Of a DNA stretch of 64,000 nucleotides, positions 8,620 through 19,000 are shown piece after piece; the stretch's first letter is position 1, and every line of letters begins with the position of its first letter. Both the position numbers and the translations under genes were made by a program. The DNA is from an uncultured Sphingomonadaceae bacterium (GTDB lineage: Bacteria > Pseudomonadota > Alphaproteobacteria > Sphingomonadales > Sphingomonadaceae): contig CAMYJW010000029.1 in NCBI GenBank assembly GCA_947258815.1, forward strand, positions 1 through 64,000, read 5' to 3'. The notes below the pieces were generated by a model. It was not told where the DNA came from. It searched no databases and saw only the letters and a list, made by a program, of their open reading frames with translations.

Positions 8620-9909
8620 ATGCGCACATTGTTGGCTTCGCTGGTCGGGCTGGGCCTGGTTTTCACGGTCGGGCCGGGTTTTGCGCCGCCCGCTTCTGCG
8701 CAGGATGCCGAAGCTGTCGCACAGGCTGCGTTGCGTAAAGCGCCGGTCTGGGATGGGCATAACGATGTGCCGATCCAGCTGCGCGGCCGCTATCGCAATG
8801 TCATTGGCGATTTTGACTTTCGCGATACGACCGACACCGGCGGCGAAGAGCACGAGACGAGTTGGAACGGCCGTGTGATGCACACCGATATCGCACGATT
8901 GCGCAAGGGCGGTGTGGGTGCGCAGTTCTGGTCTGTCTATGTCACCGCCGCCCTGCCGGAACCCGAAGCAGTGCAGGCGACGATTGAGCAGATCGATGTG
9001 ACCCGGCGGCTGATCGCGCGCTATCCCGGCGATTTGCAACTGGCGCTGACATCCGGCGATGTCGAGCGGGCAATGCGCAAAGGCCGGATTGCCTCGCTGA
9101 TCGGCATGGAAGGGGGGCATTCGATCGGCTCCAGCCTTGCCGTTTTGCGGCAGATGCATGCGCTTGGCGCGCGCTATATGACGCTGACCCATTCCAAAAA
9201 TACGCCATGGGCGGACAGCGCGACCGATACGGCTGAACATGACGGGCTGACGGACTTTGGCAAGAATGTCGTTCGCGAGATGAACCGGATCGGCATGCTG
9301 GTCGATCTTTCGCATGTCAGCGAGAAGACCATGAACGATGCGCTTGATGTGGCGCGGGCGCCGGTGATCTTCAGCCATTCGGGCGCGCGTGCGGTGACTG
9401 AACATCCGCGCAATGTGTCAGACAGTGTTCTCAAACGCCTGCCAGCCAACGGCGGTATCGTGATGGCGGTCGCCTATCCCAGCTACATCAGCGAGGCGCG
9501 CAAGCAGTGGGGCGCGGCAGTAAGGGCAGAGGCGGCTCGCGCCGAAACGCTTAACCCCGGCAATCCCGATGCGGCAAAAGCGCAGGTGGAAAACTGGAAA
9601 AGCGCGAACCCGGAACCGGTTTCAACGATTGCCCAGCTTGCCGATCATATCGATCATATCCGCAAGGTTGCCGGGATCGATCACATTGGCATCGGCGGCG
9701 ATTATGACGGGATGGCGACCGGGCCGGAAGGGATGGAAGATGTGACCGGATATCCCAACCTGTTCGCCGAACTGGCGCGGCGCGGCTATTCCCGCGCCGA
9801 TCTGGAGAAGATTTCCAGCCGCAACATGATGCGGGTTATGCGCAAGGCAGAAGCTTATGCGGCGCGCCGTTCAGCCGACGCGCCGATTGAAAGCCCGGTG
9901 CCGGAATGA
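8620..9909 (+). CDS. membrane dipeptidase, peptidase family M19
   Basis: A 429-residue exported zinc dipeptidase. A signal peptide runs to about residue 27 (MRTLLASLVGLGLVFTV ... PASA/QDA). Zinc ligands include H47 and D49 in VWDGHNDVP; further family blocks are IGMEGGHSIGSSL, YMTLTHSKNTPWADSATD, DLSHVSEKTM, VIFSHSGARAV and HIGIGGDYDGM. It splits dipeptides, often with D-residues, in the periplasm. The start at 8620 follows AAGGGATGGATCGGAT. The gene stands alone, convergent with dapD. Confidence 0.92.
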   Translation: MRTLLASLVGLGLVFTVGPGFAPPASAQDAEAVAQAALRKAPVWDGHNDVPIQLRGRYRNVIGDFDFRDTTDTGGEEHETSWNGRVMHTDIARLRKGGVGAQFWSVYVTAALPEPEAVQATIEQIDVTRRLIARYPGDLQLALTSGDVERAMRKGRIASLIGMEGGHSIGSSLAVLRQMHALGARYMTLTHSKNTPWADSATDTAEHDGLTDFGKNVVREMNRIGMLVDLSHVSEKTMNDALDVARAPVIFSHSGARAVTEHPRNVSDSVLKRLPANGGIVMAVAYPSYISEARKQWGAAVRAEAARAETLNPGNPDAAKAQVENWKSANPEPVSTIAQLADHIDHIRKVAGIDHIGIGGDYDGMATGPEGMEDVTGYPNLFAELARRGYSRADLEKISSRNMMRVMRKAEAYAARRSADAPIESPVPE

Positions 9910-9955
9910 TCGACCGGGTCGCCAACGGGGTTGCGGCTCCGGCGAACCGAAAAGA

Positions 9956-10792
9956 TCAGTCGCGCAGCAGTTCGTTGATGCCGGTTTTCGAGCGCGTCTG
10001 TGCGTCCACCGTCTTGACGATCACCGCGCAATAGAGCGAGGGGCCGGGCGTTCCATCGGGAAGCGGCTTGCCGGGCAGCGATCCGGGCACCACGACCGAG
10101 TAGGGCGGAACCTTGCCCATGTGCACTTCGCCGGTGCTGCGATCGACGATCTTGGTCGATGCGCCGATGAACACGCCCATTGAAAGCACCGATCCTTCGC
10201 CCACGATCACGCCTTCGGCCACTTCGGAACGCGCGCCAACGAAGCAGTTATCCTCGATCACCACCGGGTTCGCCTGAAGCGGCTCAAGCACGCCGCCGAT
10301 CCCGGCGCCGCCCGAAATGTGCACATTCTTGCCGATCTGCGCGCACGAGCCGACAGTCGCCCAGGTGTCGATCATCGCGCCATCATCAACAAACGCGCCG
10401 ATGTTGACGAAGCTTGGCATCAGCACAACGCCTTTGCCGATATAGCTGCCCTGCCGCGCAACCGCGCCGGGCACAACGCGAAAACCGGCTTCGCGAAAGC
10501 GCGCTTCATCCCAGCCATCGAACTTGGAGGGCACTTTATCGAAAGCTGGCGCGCCGCCCGATCCGGCAGGAACGGGCACGTTGTCGTTCAGCCGGAATGA
10601 CAGCAAAACCGCCTTTTTCAGCCACTGGTTCACTTTCCAGCCGCCAGCGCCATCCGGCTCCGCCACGCGGCCTTCGCCGGAATCGATCATTGCCAGCGCC
10701 TTGTCGACGATTGCGCGAACGTCATCGCTGGCATGGGTCACACTGTCCCGGTTTTCCCAGGCTGCCTCGATTGCGGTTTCCAGTTCTGACAT
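9956..10792 (-). CDS. dapD: tetrahydrodipicolinate N-succinyltransferase
   Basis: A 278-residue enzyme that succinylates tetrahydrodipicolinate with succinyl-CoA in lysine and diaminopimelate synthesis. After an alpha-helical N-terminal domain comes a left-handed beta-helix of hexapeptide repeats: [40 protein letters not shown] and [19 protein letters not shown]. The start at 10792 ([16 protein letters not shown]) fits the family; the frame upstream is not conserved. It is cytoplasmic and probably homotrimeric. No other dap gene is near. Confidence 0.95.
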   Translation of the reverse strand: MSELETAIEAAWENRDSVTHASDDVRAIVDKALAMIDSGEGRVAEPDGAGGWKVNQWLKKAVLLSFRLNDNVPVPAGSGGAPAFDKVPSKFDGWDEARFREAGFRVVPGAVARQGSYIGKGVVLMPSFVNIGAFVDDGAMIDTWATVGSCAQIGKNVHISGGAGIGGVLEPLQANPVVIEDNCFVGARSEVAEGVIVGEGSVLSMGVFIGASTKIVDRSTGEVHMGKVPPYSVVVPGSLPGKPLPDGTPGPSLYCAVIVKTVDAQTRSKTGINELLRD

Positions 10793-10932
10793 TCCAACGC
10801 TCTCCGAATAAGTGAGTCTGCCCGATGGCAGCGGTTCAGGGGAAGAGCGCCTATCGCCTGTTGCGACGCAGGACAAGTGGCCAGCGCACGGTGGTTTTGC
10901 GCATTGCGCCATCGGGCACGGCAATGCGGGAA

Positions 10933-12480
10933 CTATCTGACCGCGCTGGTCACATCGTGGAACGTGTAGAAATCGAGATCGTTGCGGAAGAAATAGACTT
11001 TGTCTTCCTTGAGCGGCAGGTTCGCGCCGAACGACCGGTTCAGGATCAGCGGATAGAGATTGACCGGTGTTTCAGGCGCGGTCTGCGTTTCGCCGTCTGC
11101 ATGGCGGATTGCCATCAGAATTCCCGATTTCTCGCGCCATACGGCTTCGCCTTGTGCCACCCAGTCCATATCGCTGACCGGTTTGGCCGTGTGGGTCGGC
11201 TCGTCCGTGGCGAGGTGGGCGGGATAAGGCCCTTCATCGGCGTGGAGGATGATGGTTGCCGGGCGCGGCCCCGCCAGAATGCTGTCAATCAACGACAGCA
11301 GCTCACGATTGCCATAGCGGACCTGACCGACAAAGTTTTCCGCGCGACTTTTCGTTTTTGCAATTTCCAGCGGATTGCAGCTTCCGTCTGCATTGATCGC
11401 AAACGGCGGATGGGGAACCAGAAAATGCGCGAAGACGAACTTTCGATGGGGTTCCTTGGCGATATCGTTCAGTTTCGCGAACTTGTATTTCGCGCGGGCG
11501 CACTGATCGGCGCGACCGTTGGTGAAGGGCAGGCCAAGCGCCTTTCCGATCACTCCGGGGACCGACTGATCGATCAGGATACGCGGAAATTCTGAAAGGG
11601 CGCGGTAATTGATATCGCGCTCCGCTATCGAACTGGCGTTCGTGATATTCGCCCAAGTGCCGGAGAATATCGTTTCATACCCCTGATCCCGGAAAAAACG
11701 CATTGCCGCATTCCGGTCTGTTGCTTCGAAAAGCGGAATCAGGTCTTTGCTGGTCCTGATGTTTTTTGCATAGCCATCGAGATAGCTCGCGTTGAGCGTG
11801 GACGTTAGAGAATGCGCCGTCATCTGATAATTTGAATGGGCATTTTCCGAAACCGCGAAACCCCGTTTGCGCAGGGCATTCAGGAACTGCGAATTATCGA
11901 AACCATAAGTGCCCAGCATCGTTTCGGAGTTCGCATAGCGATCCATGACAATATGCCAGACGTCGGGGCTGCTTTCGTTTGCCTTCCCTTCAAACGCCGC
12001 GAAGCTTTGCCGAGGATCGGGCCGTTCGCTTGTCCGGGCAAGCTGATTGCTGGCAACAACTCCGGCCAGAAGCAGGGCGGGAACCCACATGAGCAGATTG
12101 ACGGTGCGGTTTGCCCTGGCAAGCGCATCAGTGTCCTTGGGGACGCGGCGCGCCAGATCAAAGGCAAGACCGGCCCCGCCGATCAGCGCCAGCCAGATAA
12201 TCCATTGCCTGTCGGTAATCATGGAAAGCAGCGATGGCAGATAAAGCAGGTAAGCAAGCCAGATCGTCGATATCAGAGCCGCTCTGGTCCATGACCGGGT
12301 GACAAGCCTGACCGCGACAAACAACAGCGCAACCAGTCCATAAAGAACGGCGACGGATGGCAGGACGTATCCGAATGCCAGCCGGTTGGCATTTCCGGTC
12401 CAGATCGGAGCGCATACCAGAACAGGGATGGCGAACGGCGCGATCGCCAATCGGCCCGGCCAGTTCGCGGTTCCCGGCAT
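10933..12480 (-). CDS. membrane protein with sulfatase/phosphoethanolamine-transferase fold
   Basis: A 515-residue protein. The first ~150 residues hold four or five membrane helices ([50 protein letters not shown]). The rest is an alkaline-phosphatase-superfamily domain: [20 protein letters not shown] (metal Asp), [11 protein letters not shown] at the nucleophile region, [11 protein letters not shown] and [13 protein letters not shown]. The usual nucleophile Ser/Thr cannot be placed with certainty. It probably acts on a surface glycan or lipid at the periplasmic side. The ATG directly abuts the stop of the upstream methyltransferase, so they form one operon. Confidence 0.7.
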   Translation of the reverse strand: MPGTANWPGRLAIAPFAIPVLVCAPIWTGNANRLAFGYVLPSVAVLYGLVALLFVAVRLVTRSWTRAALISTIWLAYLLYLPSLLSMITDRQWIIWLALIGGAGLAFDLARRVPKDTDALARANRTVNLLMWVPALLLAGVVASNQLARTSERPDPRQSFAAFEGKANESSPDVWHIVMDRYANSETMLGTYGFDNSQFLNALRKRGFAVSENAHSNYQMTAHSLTSTLNASYLDGYAKNIRTSKDLIPLFEATDRNAAMRFFRDQGYETIFSGTWANITNASSIAERDINYRALSEFPRILIDQSVPGVIGKALGLPFTNGRADQCARAKYKFAKLNDIAKEPHRKFVFAHFLVPHPPFAINADGSCNPLEIAKTKSRAENFVGQVRYGNRELLSLIDSILAGPRPATIILHADEGPYPAHLATDEPTHTAKPVSDMDWVAQGEAVWREKSGILMAIRHADGETQTAPETPVNLYPLILNRSFGANLPLKEDKVYFFRNDLDFYTFHDVTSAVR

Positions 12481-13866
12481 TCAGGTTCGCCTGTCGTAAC
12501 GCACCAGCAGTCTGTCGCTGCCTTCCAGTCGCTCTTGTTCGACGATTTTTGCCCGCGCGCCGACATGGGCCAGAAATGCCTCTTCGGTGTAGTCGGGAAA
12601 GATGTCCTTGCGGCTGGTCAGCAGCTGACGGACCATCGCATCGTCCTTGGTCGGAAACTCGATGATGCCGGTGGGCGCCAGCGACATGAGCCAGTCGGTC
12701 GCCATGTCCAGCGGCACGTTGCGCGCGATCGCAAGGTGGTGAATGAAGGCAAGTGCCACCATCGCATCGCCGTTTGCCCGTTGTCCGAAACTCTGGCGTT
12801 CGGCACTGGCCCAGCCCTGCGCGGGGCTGGGGTTGGTTGCATCGAGCCACAGTGGAAGCACCGGGGCATCGCGCTTGGAGAAGCGATCGAACGCCCTTTC
12901 CAGCGCGCCGAAATCGAAATCGAACCCGATGATGCGGCTTGCGCCGGAATCGAGCGCGGTCTGCGAATAATCTCCGCTGTTGCAGCCCATGTCGAACAGC
13001 AGCGACGGCGCGGTTTCCTGAACCATGCGGCTCACGAAGCTGTGTTTCGCGGCGCGGCGTTCGGCATCGTAACTGTTGTTGGTTTCGTAATCGTCCCAGA
13101 CGGTTTCGAGTGTTGGGAGCGTCAGTTTTGCGATGTAATCGCGCAGGCCGATCAGAATCGCCTCAAACCCCTTAGCGGAAAGCGATTTTCCGGCCGACGC
13201 GTTGCCATCGCCACCGCGGATTGCGCGTTGCTGCAGCTTCGCCTGTGCCACGACATGCGCCATGACCGTGAATGACAGTTTGTCTTTCCACGAAAGGAGC
13301 GGGCTGAGGTCTTCCGGGGCAATGCCTTCCAGGCTGCCACGATACCAGGCGTTGGGCGCGATGCCGAGCTTGGCCCACATCAGCAGCGGATTGAGGAACT
13401 GCATCGCGAACTGGCGCTGACCGGCCCACGGCTCGCCCTCGACGTATGGAACAATCGACAGATGATCGATGAACACGGGCCGGGTGCCGACAAACTGCGT
13501 GTTGTAGGCAGTCGCGTCGGACAGCGTGAAATTCTGTTCGAGCAGCGAAATCTGAAATTCAAGGTGGAACAGCGCCGCCGCCTTGAGCGCGGAAAAACAC
13601 CACTCGTATGGGTAGGAAACAAAGTCCAGCCGCGGATGCTCGACCACATAGCACGGCGCAGGCTCGATCCCGTCAACAGTGTCAACGGCCACTTCGGTCA
13701 TGCCCAGAAGCACCGATTGCTCGATCGCGCGATCAAGCACCCCCGCATCGCGCGCCTGATCGAAGGGCGTGCGTCCGGCCTCGAATATGGCGCGGAACAC
13801 ACGATTGTCCCTGGTCAGGATGCGGCCGGCGGGATCGCGGTAGGAGCCGGGATCGTAATATGTCAT
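12481..13866 (-). CDS. SAM-dependent methyltransferase, NoeA-related
   Basis: A 461-residue soluble protein. The N-terminal half (RDPAGRILTRDNRVFRAIFE, then the block around VEHPRLDFVSYPYEWCFSAL) and the C-terminal Rossmann domain with SAM motif LLFDMGCNSGDYSQTALDSG resemble the NoeA-like host-specificity/nodulation methyltransferases, found in many non-symbionts. The substrate is unknown; modification of a surface glycan would fit the membrane sulfatase-fold neighbour. It overlaps the upstream small gene by 4 bases and abuts the downstream gene. The NoeA link rests on recalled sequence pattern. Confidence 0.7.
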   Translation of the reverse strand: MTYYDPGSYRDPAGRILTRDNRVFRAIFEAGRTPFDQARDAGVLDRAIEQSVLLGMTEVAVDTVDGIEPAPCYVVEHPRLDFVSYPYEWCFSALKAAALFHLEFQISLLEQNFTLSDATAYNTQFVGTRPVFIDHLSIVPYVEGEPWAGQRQFAMQFLNPLLMWAKLGIAPNAWYRGSLEGIAPEDLSPLLSWKDKLSFTVMAHVVAQAKLQQRAIRGGDGNASAGKSLSAKGFEAILIGLRDYIAKLTLPTLETVWDDYETNNSYDAERRAAKHSFVSRMVQETAPSLLFDMGCNSGDYSQTALDSGASRIIGFDFDFGALERAFDRFSKRDAPVLPLWLDATNPSPAQGWASAERQSFGQRANGDAMVALAFIHHLAIARNVPLDMATDWLMSLAPTGIIEFPTKDDAMVRQLLTSRKDIFPDYTEEAFLAHVGARAKIVEQERLEGSDRLLVRYDRRT

Positions 13867-14093
13867 TCCGCGCCGTCACTCAGCTTGGTGTCGTCCGACT
13901 TGCCGCGCGTGAAAAACGCCTTGATCTTCTGAAGGTAGATCTTGCCGGTAAGGATATAGGTTGCGACCAGGCCGACAATTGCCTGCATGGCTATACTGAC
14001 GCTGGCGGCATCGAGGTAGGCGTGTGCCGCAGTCACCGGTAGCGCAAACGTCATCAGCATCAGCGTCACAATTCGGTTGAGGAAACTCATCAT
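13863..14093 (-). CDS. small membrane protein heading the NoeA-like operon
   Basis: A 76-residue protein with two hydrophobic segments (VTLMLMTFALPVTAAHAYL, possibly a cleaved signal peptide, and SIAMQAIVGLVATYILTG) and a basic cytoplasmic tail (KIYLQKIKAFFTRGK). The ribosome site GGAAAGGAACG precedes the ATG. It overlaps the methyltransferase start by 4 bases (ATGA), so it belongs to the same operon. No family is recognised; an anchor or helper for the two enzymes is possible. Confidence 0.65.
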   Translation of the reverse strand: MMSFLNRIVTLMLMTFALPVTAAHAYLDAASVSIAMQAIVGLVATYILTGKIYLQKIKAFFTRGKSDDTKLSDGAE

Positions 14094-14301
14094 CGTTCCT
14101 TTCCGGCCACGATCGGGCCATCCGTCGTATCGTTTCCTTCAACTAGACGTATTGCCTTACCAATTTCTAAACGCGTCATGTGTCGGGGGCAGAGGAATCG
14201 TGCGATGGGTAGTGGTTAACGCACGGATAACGGATCGGGCGGATTTGCCGCGTCAGGACATCCCAGACTGGCAGGAACGAGGCCGCGCCAAGCGGCGAAC
14301 G

Positions 14302-14961
14302 CTATGCGTCTGACTTCATCAGTTCGCGCACAAAGCCGATAAGGCCGTTCTGGCGCACCCGGCGCATGCGTTCGGCGGCAAGAATCTCGCGGACCTTGGC
14401 AAAACAGGTTTCGACATCGTCATTGACGATAACATAGTCGTAGCCATCCCAGTGGCTGATTTCCGATTGCGCGCGCGCCATCCTTCCGGCGATAACCTCG
14501 GCGCTGTCTGTCCCCCGTGTGGTAAGCCGGCGGCGCAGTTCCTCGACGCTGGGGGGCAACAGGAAGACCGGGACGACATCATCGCGCATACGCTGGCTGA
14601 GCTGCTGGGTGCCCTGCCAGTCGATATCGAACAGGAAATCCTGCCCTTGTTCCAGACCTTGCGCGATCTGCGCGACCGGCGTGCCATAGCAATTGCCGAA
14701 CACTTCGGCCCATTCCAGAAACTCGCCGTTTTCAACTTTCCTGTCGAACGTGGCGCGGTCGGTGAAATGATAATCCTTGCCGTCAACCTCACCGGGCCTG
14801 ATCGGGCGCGTGGTGACCGAAACCGACATGCGGATTGCGCTGTCGGCATCAAGCAGCTTGCGTGAGATCGTGGTCTTGCCCGCGCCCGAAGGCGAAGACA
14901 GCACGAACATCAGCCCGCGTCGCTTGAGCGTTCCTGAAATCGACTGGGTTTCGCTGGCCAT
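14302..14961 (-). CDS. gmk: guanylate kinase
   Basis: A 219-residue enzyme converting GMP to GDP with ATP. The P-loop is SSPSGAGKTTI near residue 20; the GMP-binding part has SVSVTTRPIRPGEVDGKDYH, FLEWAEVFGNCYGTP and LFDIDWQGTQQL. The start at 14961 (MASETQS) gives the normal family length. The two genes upstream are on the same strand and close, so they may be cotranscribed. Confidence 0.95.
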   Translation of the reverse strand: MASETQSISGTLKRRGLMFVLSSPSGAGKTTISRKLLDADSAIRMSVSVTTRPIRPGEVDGKDYHFTDRATFDRKVENGEFLEWAEVFGNCYGTPVAQIAQGLEQGQDFLFDIDWQGTQQLSQRMRDDVVPVFLLPPSVEELRRRLTTRGTDSAEVIAGRMARAQSEISHWDGYDYVIVNDDVETCFAKVREILAAERMRRVRQNGLIGFVRELMKSDA

Positions 14962-14992
14962 CGCCTGCTGATGGCGTTCAGTAGCGGCCAAA

Positions 14993-15451
14993 TCAACCCT
15001 GCCGGCGTTCGTTTTCCGCTTCTTCTGGCTGATCTTCAGATGCCGGGGCCGGATCGGCCATGCCTGTTGCGCCTGTTGCGCCTGGTGCGGCGCGATTGTC
15101 CTTGCGCCGGTCATAAAGCGTTTTGGCAAGCAACCCGCCGCCGACGAGAATTGCCCCAGGGACCGAGCGCGTTGCCAGCTTGACGATGGCCGCACCGATC
15201 AACGATTCGCCCATGCTGCGGCGCTTCAGAATCCGTGCCGCCTTGTCGGGTGCATACTTTCTGCCGAGGAAGCCCCTTTCCAGCCCCCGCCTGACCAGCA
15301 AACTGCCGCCTTGCAGCGCAATATCGGCGAGGATCAGGTTGGTGCGCGGATCGGGGCTTGGGCCGATAAAGGTCTCGGCGTCCTGCTCGCCCGGCCGAAC
15401 CGTTTCAGGGGCGCTGTGGCCGGTTCGCGATGCGCGTCTGGTTCTGGCCAT
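14993..15451 (-). CDS. hypothetical protein, sphingomonad type
   Basis: A 152-residue protein. The first 35 residues are polar and Arg/Pro-rich. The middle has two moderately hydrophobic stretches (LILADIALQGGSLLVRRGLE, GAAIVKLATRSVPGAILVGG) rich in Gly and basic residues, and the tail (GATGATGMADPAPASEDQPE) is low-complexity and acidic. It sits 11 bases after sspB and 31 bases before gmk on the same strand. No function is known; peripheral membrane association is possible. Confidence 0.6.
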   Translation of the reverse strand: MARTRRASRTGHSAPETVRPGEQDAETFIGPSPDPRTNLILADIALQGGSLLVRRGLERGFLGRKYAPDKAARILKRRSMGESLIGAAIVKLATRSVPGAILVGGGLLAKTLYDRRKDNRAAPGATGATGMADPAPASEDQPEEAENERRQG

Positions 15452-15462
15452 AAGGCAGGCCG

Positions 15463-15963
15463 CTACTCTTTCTTGCCAAAGTCCACGGTTACGACGTTAG
15501 AGCCATCATCCGACGATCGAATTCGGGATACACCGTCAGCCTCCGATCCATCGTTTTCCGCCTGATCGTGGCTTTCCTGTTCGCCATCGTCCATCGCCTG
15601 AAACTGCAGACCGAAATCCACCGCCGGATCGACAAACGCGGTGATAGCGGAAAAGGGAATCTGAAGGCTGGCCGGCACCTGATTGAAGCTCAGCCGGATG
15701 CCAAATCCATCTTCGCCAACGACCAGATCCGAAAACTTGTTCTGAAGAACGATCGTCATCTCGTCGGGAAAGCGTTCCTTGAGGTCGGCTGGAATATCGA
15801 CTCCGGCGGCCCCTGTCTTGAACGTGATATAGAAGTGATGATTGCCCGGAAGCGTTCCTCCGCTTGCCTCAACCTGACCGAGAACGCGGCCGACCACCGC
15901 GCGCAAGGCTTCCTGCACAATCTCGTCATACGGAATCAGGCTGTCTGGCGGCGTTTCACTCAT
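15463..15963 (-). CDS. sspB: SspB-like ClpXP adaptor, alphaproteobacterial type
   Basis: A 166-residue protein of the alphaproteobacterial SspB family, which delivers ssrA-tagged proteins to ClpXP. The substrate-binding fold is residues ~10-120 (LIPYDEIVQEALRAVVGRVL, HHFYITFKTGAAGVDIPADL, DLVVGEDGFGIRLSFNQVPA). The acidic linker is followed by a C-terminal ClpX-tethering tail SNVVTVDFGKKE. It is cytoplasmic. Its divergent neighbour is hisB. Confidence 0.88.
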   Translation of the reverse strand: MSETPPDSLIPYDEIVQEALRAVVGRVLGQVEASGGTLPGNHHFYITFKTGAAGVDIPADLKERFPDEMTIVLQNKFSDLVVGEDGFGIRLSFNQVPASLQIPFSAITAFVDPAVDFGLQFQAMDDGEQESHDQAENDGSEADGVSRIRSSDDGSNVVTVDFGKKE

Positions 15964-16132
15964 GGCAGCCTAGGTGCGCATCCCATGCCGACCGGTCAAC
16001 CCGGATCATGCCTGAAAATGTGCGTCATTTCAGCTTTTCCATAGGTAAATGCACGCGCGCACGCCCGGCCTGTTGTAAATCTATCACACCCTTGCCGATT
16101 GATTCCGCCGCGCTGCGGTTTATAGCCCGGCC

Positions 16133-16726
16133 ATGCGCACCGCCCGAATTGCACGAAAGACTCACGAAACCGACATTGCCGTCGAGGTAAACCTCGATGG
16201 CACCGGCTCTTATGACGTGGCGACAGGGATCGGTTTTCTCGATCACATGATCGAGCAGTTCTCACGCCATTCGCTGATCGATATCACCTGCCGGATCGAT
16301 GGCGATCTTCATGTCGATCAACACCATACGACAGAGGACAGCGCGATCGCGATCGGACAGGCGATCACCGATGCGCTGGGCGACAAGGCAGGCATTGGCC
16401 GGTATGGCGCGGCCTATTCGCCCATGGACGAGACACTTTCGCGCGTTGCGCTGGATATTTCGGGCCGCCCGTTTCTGGTCTGGAAAGCGGCGTTCACGCA
16501 GGAACGGCTTGGTGAGATGGATACCGAACTGTTTGAGCACTGGTTTCACTCCATCGCCCAGGCTGCAGGTATCACACTGCATATCGAATTGCTTCACGGG
16601 GAAAACAATCACCACGTATGCGAATCGATCTACAAGGGATTTGCTCGCGCGATGCGGCAGGCGGTGACGCTCGATCCGCGCAAGGGTGAAGCTATTCCAT
16701 CGACCAAAGGCCGGCTTGGCGGCTGA
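16133..16726 (+). CDS. hisB: imidazoleglycerol-phosphate dehydratase
   Basis: A 197-residue monofunctional HisB, step 6 of histidine synthesis. Metal-binding signatures are [31 protein letters not shown] and the second set [15 protein letters not shown] and [18 protein letters not shown]. It starts the his gene run (hisB-hisH-hisA-hisF, then hisE), all on the + strand with short gaps. Confidence 0.96.
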   Translation: MRTARIARKTHETDIAVEVNLDGTGSYDVATGIGFLDHMIEQFSRHSLIDITCRIDGDLHVDQHHTTEDSAIAIGQAITDALGDKAGIGRYGAAYSPMDETLSRVALDISGRPFLVWKAAFTQERLGEMDTELFEHWFHSIAQAAGITLHIELLHGENNHHVCESIYKGFARAMRQAVTLDPRKGEAIPSTKGRLGG

Positions 16727-16751
16727 GACCTTGCAGGAGTAAGTGGCCGCG

Positions 16752-17381
16752 ATGGCCGAAGTTCTGGCACTGATCGATTACGGGGCAGGGAACCTGCATT
16801 CGGTGGAAAGCGCGTTGCTGGCCGCCGGAGCGCCGCGCGTGGACGTGACAGCCGATCCCGATGTCGTGCGCGCGGCCGATCGGATCGTGTTGCCGGGCGT
16901 TGGCAGTTACCGGGCTTGCGCCGAAGGCCTCAATGCGATCCCGCATCTTGTCGAATCGATGACGGAGCGTGTGCATGTGGGGGGTGCGCCGTTCCTTGGC
17001 ATTTGCGTTGGCATGCAGCTTCTTGCGACGCAGGGTCTGGAACATGGCGTTACCCGCGGGCTTGACTGGATCGCGGGCGAGGTTCGCCCGATCGAGCGGA
17101 CCGATCCGGCGATCAAGGTGCCGCACATGGGCTGGAACGATGTGGCGCTGACCCCGCGCGCGCCGGCTGGCGATCTGATCGAGGAAGGCGATGCCTATTT
17201 CCTCCATTCATACCATTTCGTGCCCGACGATGGCAAAACCATCGCCGCGATGACCGATCACGGCGGCGGGCTGGTGGCCGCCGTGGCGCGCGATAATATC
17301 GTGGGTGTGCAGTTTCACCCGGAAAAGAGCCAGAAATTCGGGCTGGCGCTGCTCACCCGCTTTCTCGATTGGAAACCTTGA
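16752..17381 (+). CDS. hisH: imidazole glycerol phosphate synthase, glutaminase subunit
   Basis: A 209-residue class I glutamine amidotransferase that feeds ammonia to HisF. The nucleophile Cys is in FLGICVGMQLLATQGLEHG and the His-Glu pair in VQFHPEKSQKFG. The start is either the ATG at 16752 or an in-frame GTG at 16743, which is nearer to the AGGAG ribosome site; I report the ATG because it gives the family-typical ALIDYGAGN start. It lies 4 bases before hisA. Confidence 0.95.
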   Translation: MAEVLALIDYGAGNLHSVESALLAAGAPRVDVTADPDVVRAADRIVLPGVGSYRACAEGLNAIPHLVESMTERVHVGGAPFLGICVGMQLLATQGLEHGVTRGLDWIAGEVRPIERTDPAIKVPHMGWNDVALTPRAPAGDLIEEGDAYFLHSYHFVPDDGKTIAAMTDHGGGLVAAVARDNIVGVQFHPEKSQKFGLALLTRFLDWKP

Positions 17382-17385
17382 ACCG

Positions 17386-18114
17386 ATGATCGTTTTTCCC
17401 GCCATTGATTTGAAAGAGGGGCAGGTCGTGCGCCTGGCCGAAGGCGATATGGATCGCGCGACCGTTTATGGCGATAATCCCGCTGAGCAGGCGGTGGCCT
17501 TTGCAGAGGCAGGCGCGGGGTTCCTTCATGTCGTCGATCTTGATGGCGCATTTGCCGGAAAGGCGCAGAACCGCGAAGCCGTGGAAGCGATTATTGCGGC
17601 GTTTCCCGGCCATGTTCAGCTTGGCGGCGGGATTCGCGATGCCAAAGCGGTTGAAGGATGGTTCAACCTAGGGGTTTCGCGCATCGTTATCGGCACGGCG
17701 GCGCTCAAGGATCCGCAGTTTGTGCGCGATATGGCGCGCGAATGGCCCGGCGGCATCGTGGTGGCCGTCGATGCGCGTGATGGCATGGTGGCGACCGAAG
17801 GCTGGGCCGAAGTTTCGGATGTTTCCATCACCGATATGGCCCGCCGGTTTGAGGATGCGGGCGTTGCCAGCCTGCTGTTCACCGACATCGGGCGCGACGG
17901 GCTGCTCAAGGGCTGCAATGTCGATGCCACGGTAGAGCTTGCACAGCGCACCGATCTGCCGGTGATCGCCAGTGGCGGTGTGAAAGGGCTAGATGATATT
18001 CGCATGCTGGCGCTTCAGGCGTCAAACGGCATCGAAGGCGTGATTACCGGGCGCGCGCTCTATGATGGGCGGCTCGATCTTGCGGCGGCAATCCAGATGG
18101 CCGGGCGGGAGTGA
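17386..18114 (+). CDS. hisA: phosphoribosylformimino-AICAR-phosphate isomerase
   Basis: A 242-residue (beta/alpha)8-barrel enzyme for the fourth step of histidine synthesis. The catalytic Asp pair is D8 ([17 protein letters not shown]) and the Asp of VVAVDARDG. Phosphate-binding loops are GGGIRDAK and [10 protein letters not shown]. The gap to hisH is 4 bases and to hisF 7 bases, so translation is probably coupled. Confidence 0.96.
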   Translation: MIVFPAIDLKEGQVVRLAEGDMDRATVYGDNPAEQAVAFAEAGAGFLHVVDLDGAFAGKAQNREAVEAIIAAFPGHVQLGGGIRDAKAVEGWFNLGVSRIVIGTAALKDPQFVRDMAREWPGGIVVAVDARDGMVATEGWAEVSDVSITDMARRFEDAGVASLLFTDIGRDGLLKGCNVDATVELAQRTDLPVIASGGVKGLDDIRMLALQASNGIEGVITGRALYDGRLDLAAAIQMAGRE

Positions 18115-18121
18115 TCGCAGC

Positions 18122-18880
18122 ATGACCGTTTGCGTCCGTGTCATTCCCTGTCTCGATGTTGCCAATGGCCGCGTGGTCAAAGGGGTGAACTTCGTCGATT
18201 TGCAGGATGCGGGCGATCCGGTGGAGCAAGCGCGCGCCTATGACGCGGCGGGCGCGGACGAGCTGTGTTTTCTGGATATTTCGGCCAGCCACGAAGGGCG
18301 CGGCACGCTGCTTGATATTGTCAGCCGGACGGCGGAAGTCTGCTTCATGCCAGTCACTGTGGGCGGCGGCGTGCGTACGGTTGAGGATGCGCGCGAGCTG
18401 CTGCTGGCGGGCGCAGACAAAGTCGCGGTCAATTCCGCTGCGGTGTCGCGGCCCGAGGTTGTCGCCGATATCGCGCAGAAGATGGGCAGCCAGTGCATCG
18501 TCGCCTCGGTCGATGCGCGCTGGCAGGGCGATCACTGGGAAATTTTTACCCATGGCGGACGCAACCCAACCGGCGTCGATGCGGTGGAACATGCGATCCG
18601 GCTGGCAGAACTGGGCGCGGGTGAATTGCTGGTCACATCGATGGACGGCGATGGCACGCAGGCCGGATATGATCTGAAGCTGACCCGAACGATCGCCGAT
18701 GCGGTGTCTGTTCCGGTGGTGGCCAGCGGCGGTGTCGGCACGCTCGATCATCTGGTGGAAGGTGTGACCAAAGGCCATGCCAGCGCGGTTCTGGCGGCAT
18801 CCATCTTTCATTTCGGCAAGTATTCGATTGCCGAGGCACACGCGGCGCTGCGGGCCGCCGGATTGCCTGCAAGAAGCTGA
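18122..18880 (+). CDS. hisF: imidazole glycerol phosphate synthase, cyclase subunit
   Basis: A 252-residue barrel enzyme that forms IGP and AICAR with ammonia from HisH. Catalytic Asp residues are in [20 protein letters not shown] and IVASVDARW. Phosphate sites are [11 protein letters not shown] and [11 protein letters not shown]. The start at 18122 is the ATG that matches the family N-terminus. Confidence 0.97.
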   Translation: MTVCVRVIPCLDVANGRVVKGVNFVDLQDAGDPVEQARAYDAAGADELCFLDISASHEGRGTLLDIVSRTAEVCFMPVTVGGGVRTVEDARELLLAGADKVAVNSAAVSRPEVVADIAQKMGSQCIVASVDARWQGDHWEIFTHGGRNPTGVDAVEHAIRLAELGAGELLVTSMDGDGTQAGYDLKLTRTIADAVSVPVVASGGVGTLDHLVEGVTKGHASAVLAASIFHFGKYSIAEAHAALRAAGLPARS

Positions 18881-19000
18881 CCCATAACGGGACTGTCCCG
18901 TTTTGTCGGCTGCCTGACTGGCCGATCTCTTCTAATGCTGCAACCGCGAAAAGCGATGATTCCGGGATATTCGTCGTCTTCGCCGAAATTCTTCTTTGGG

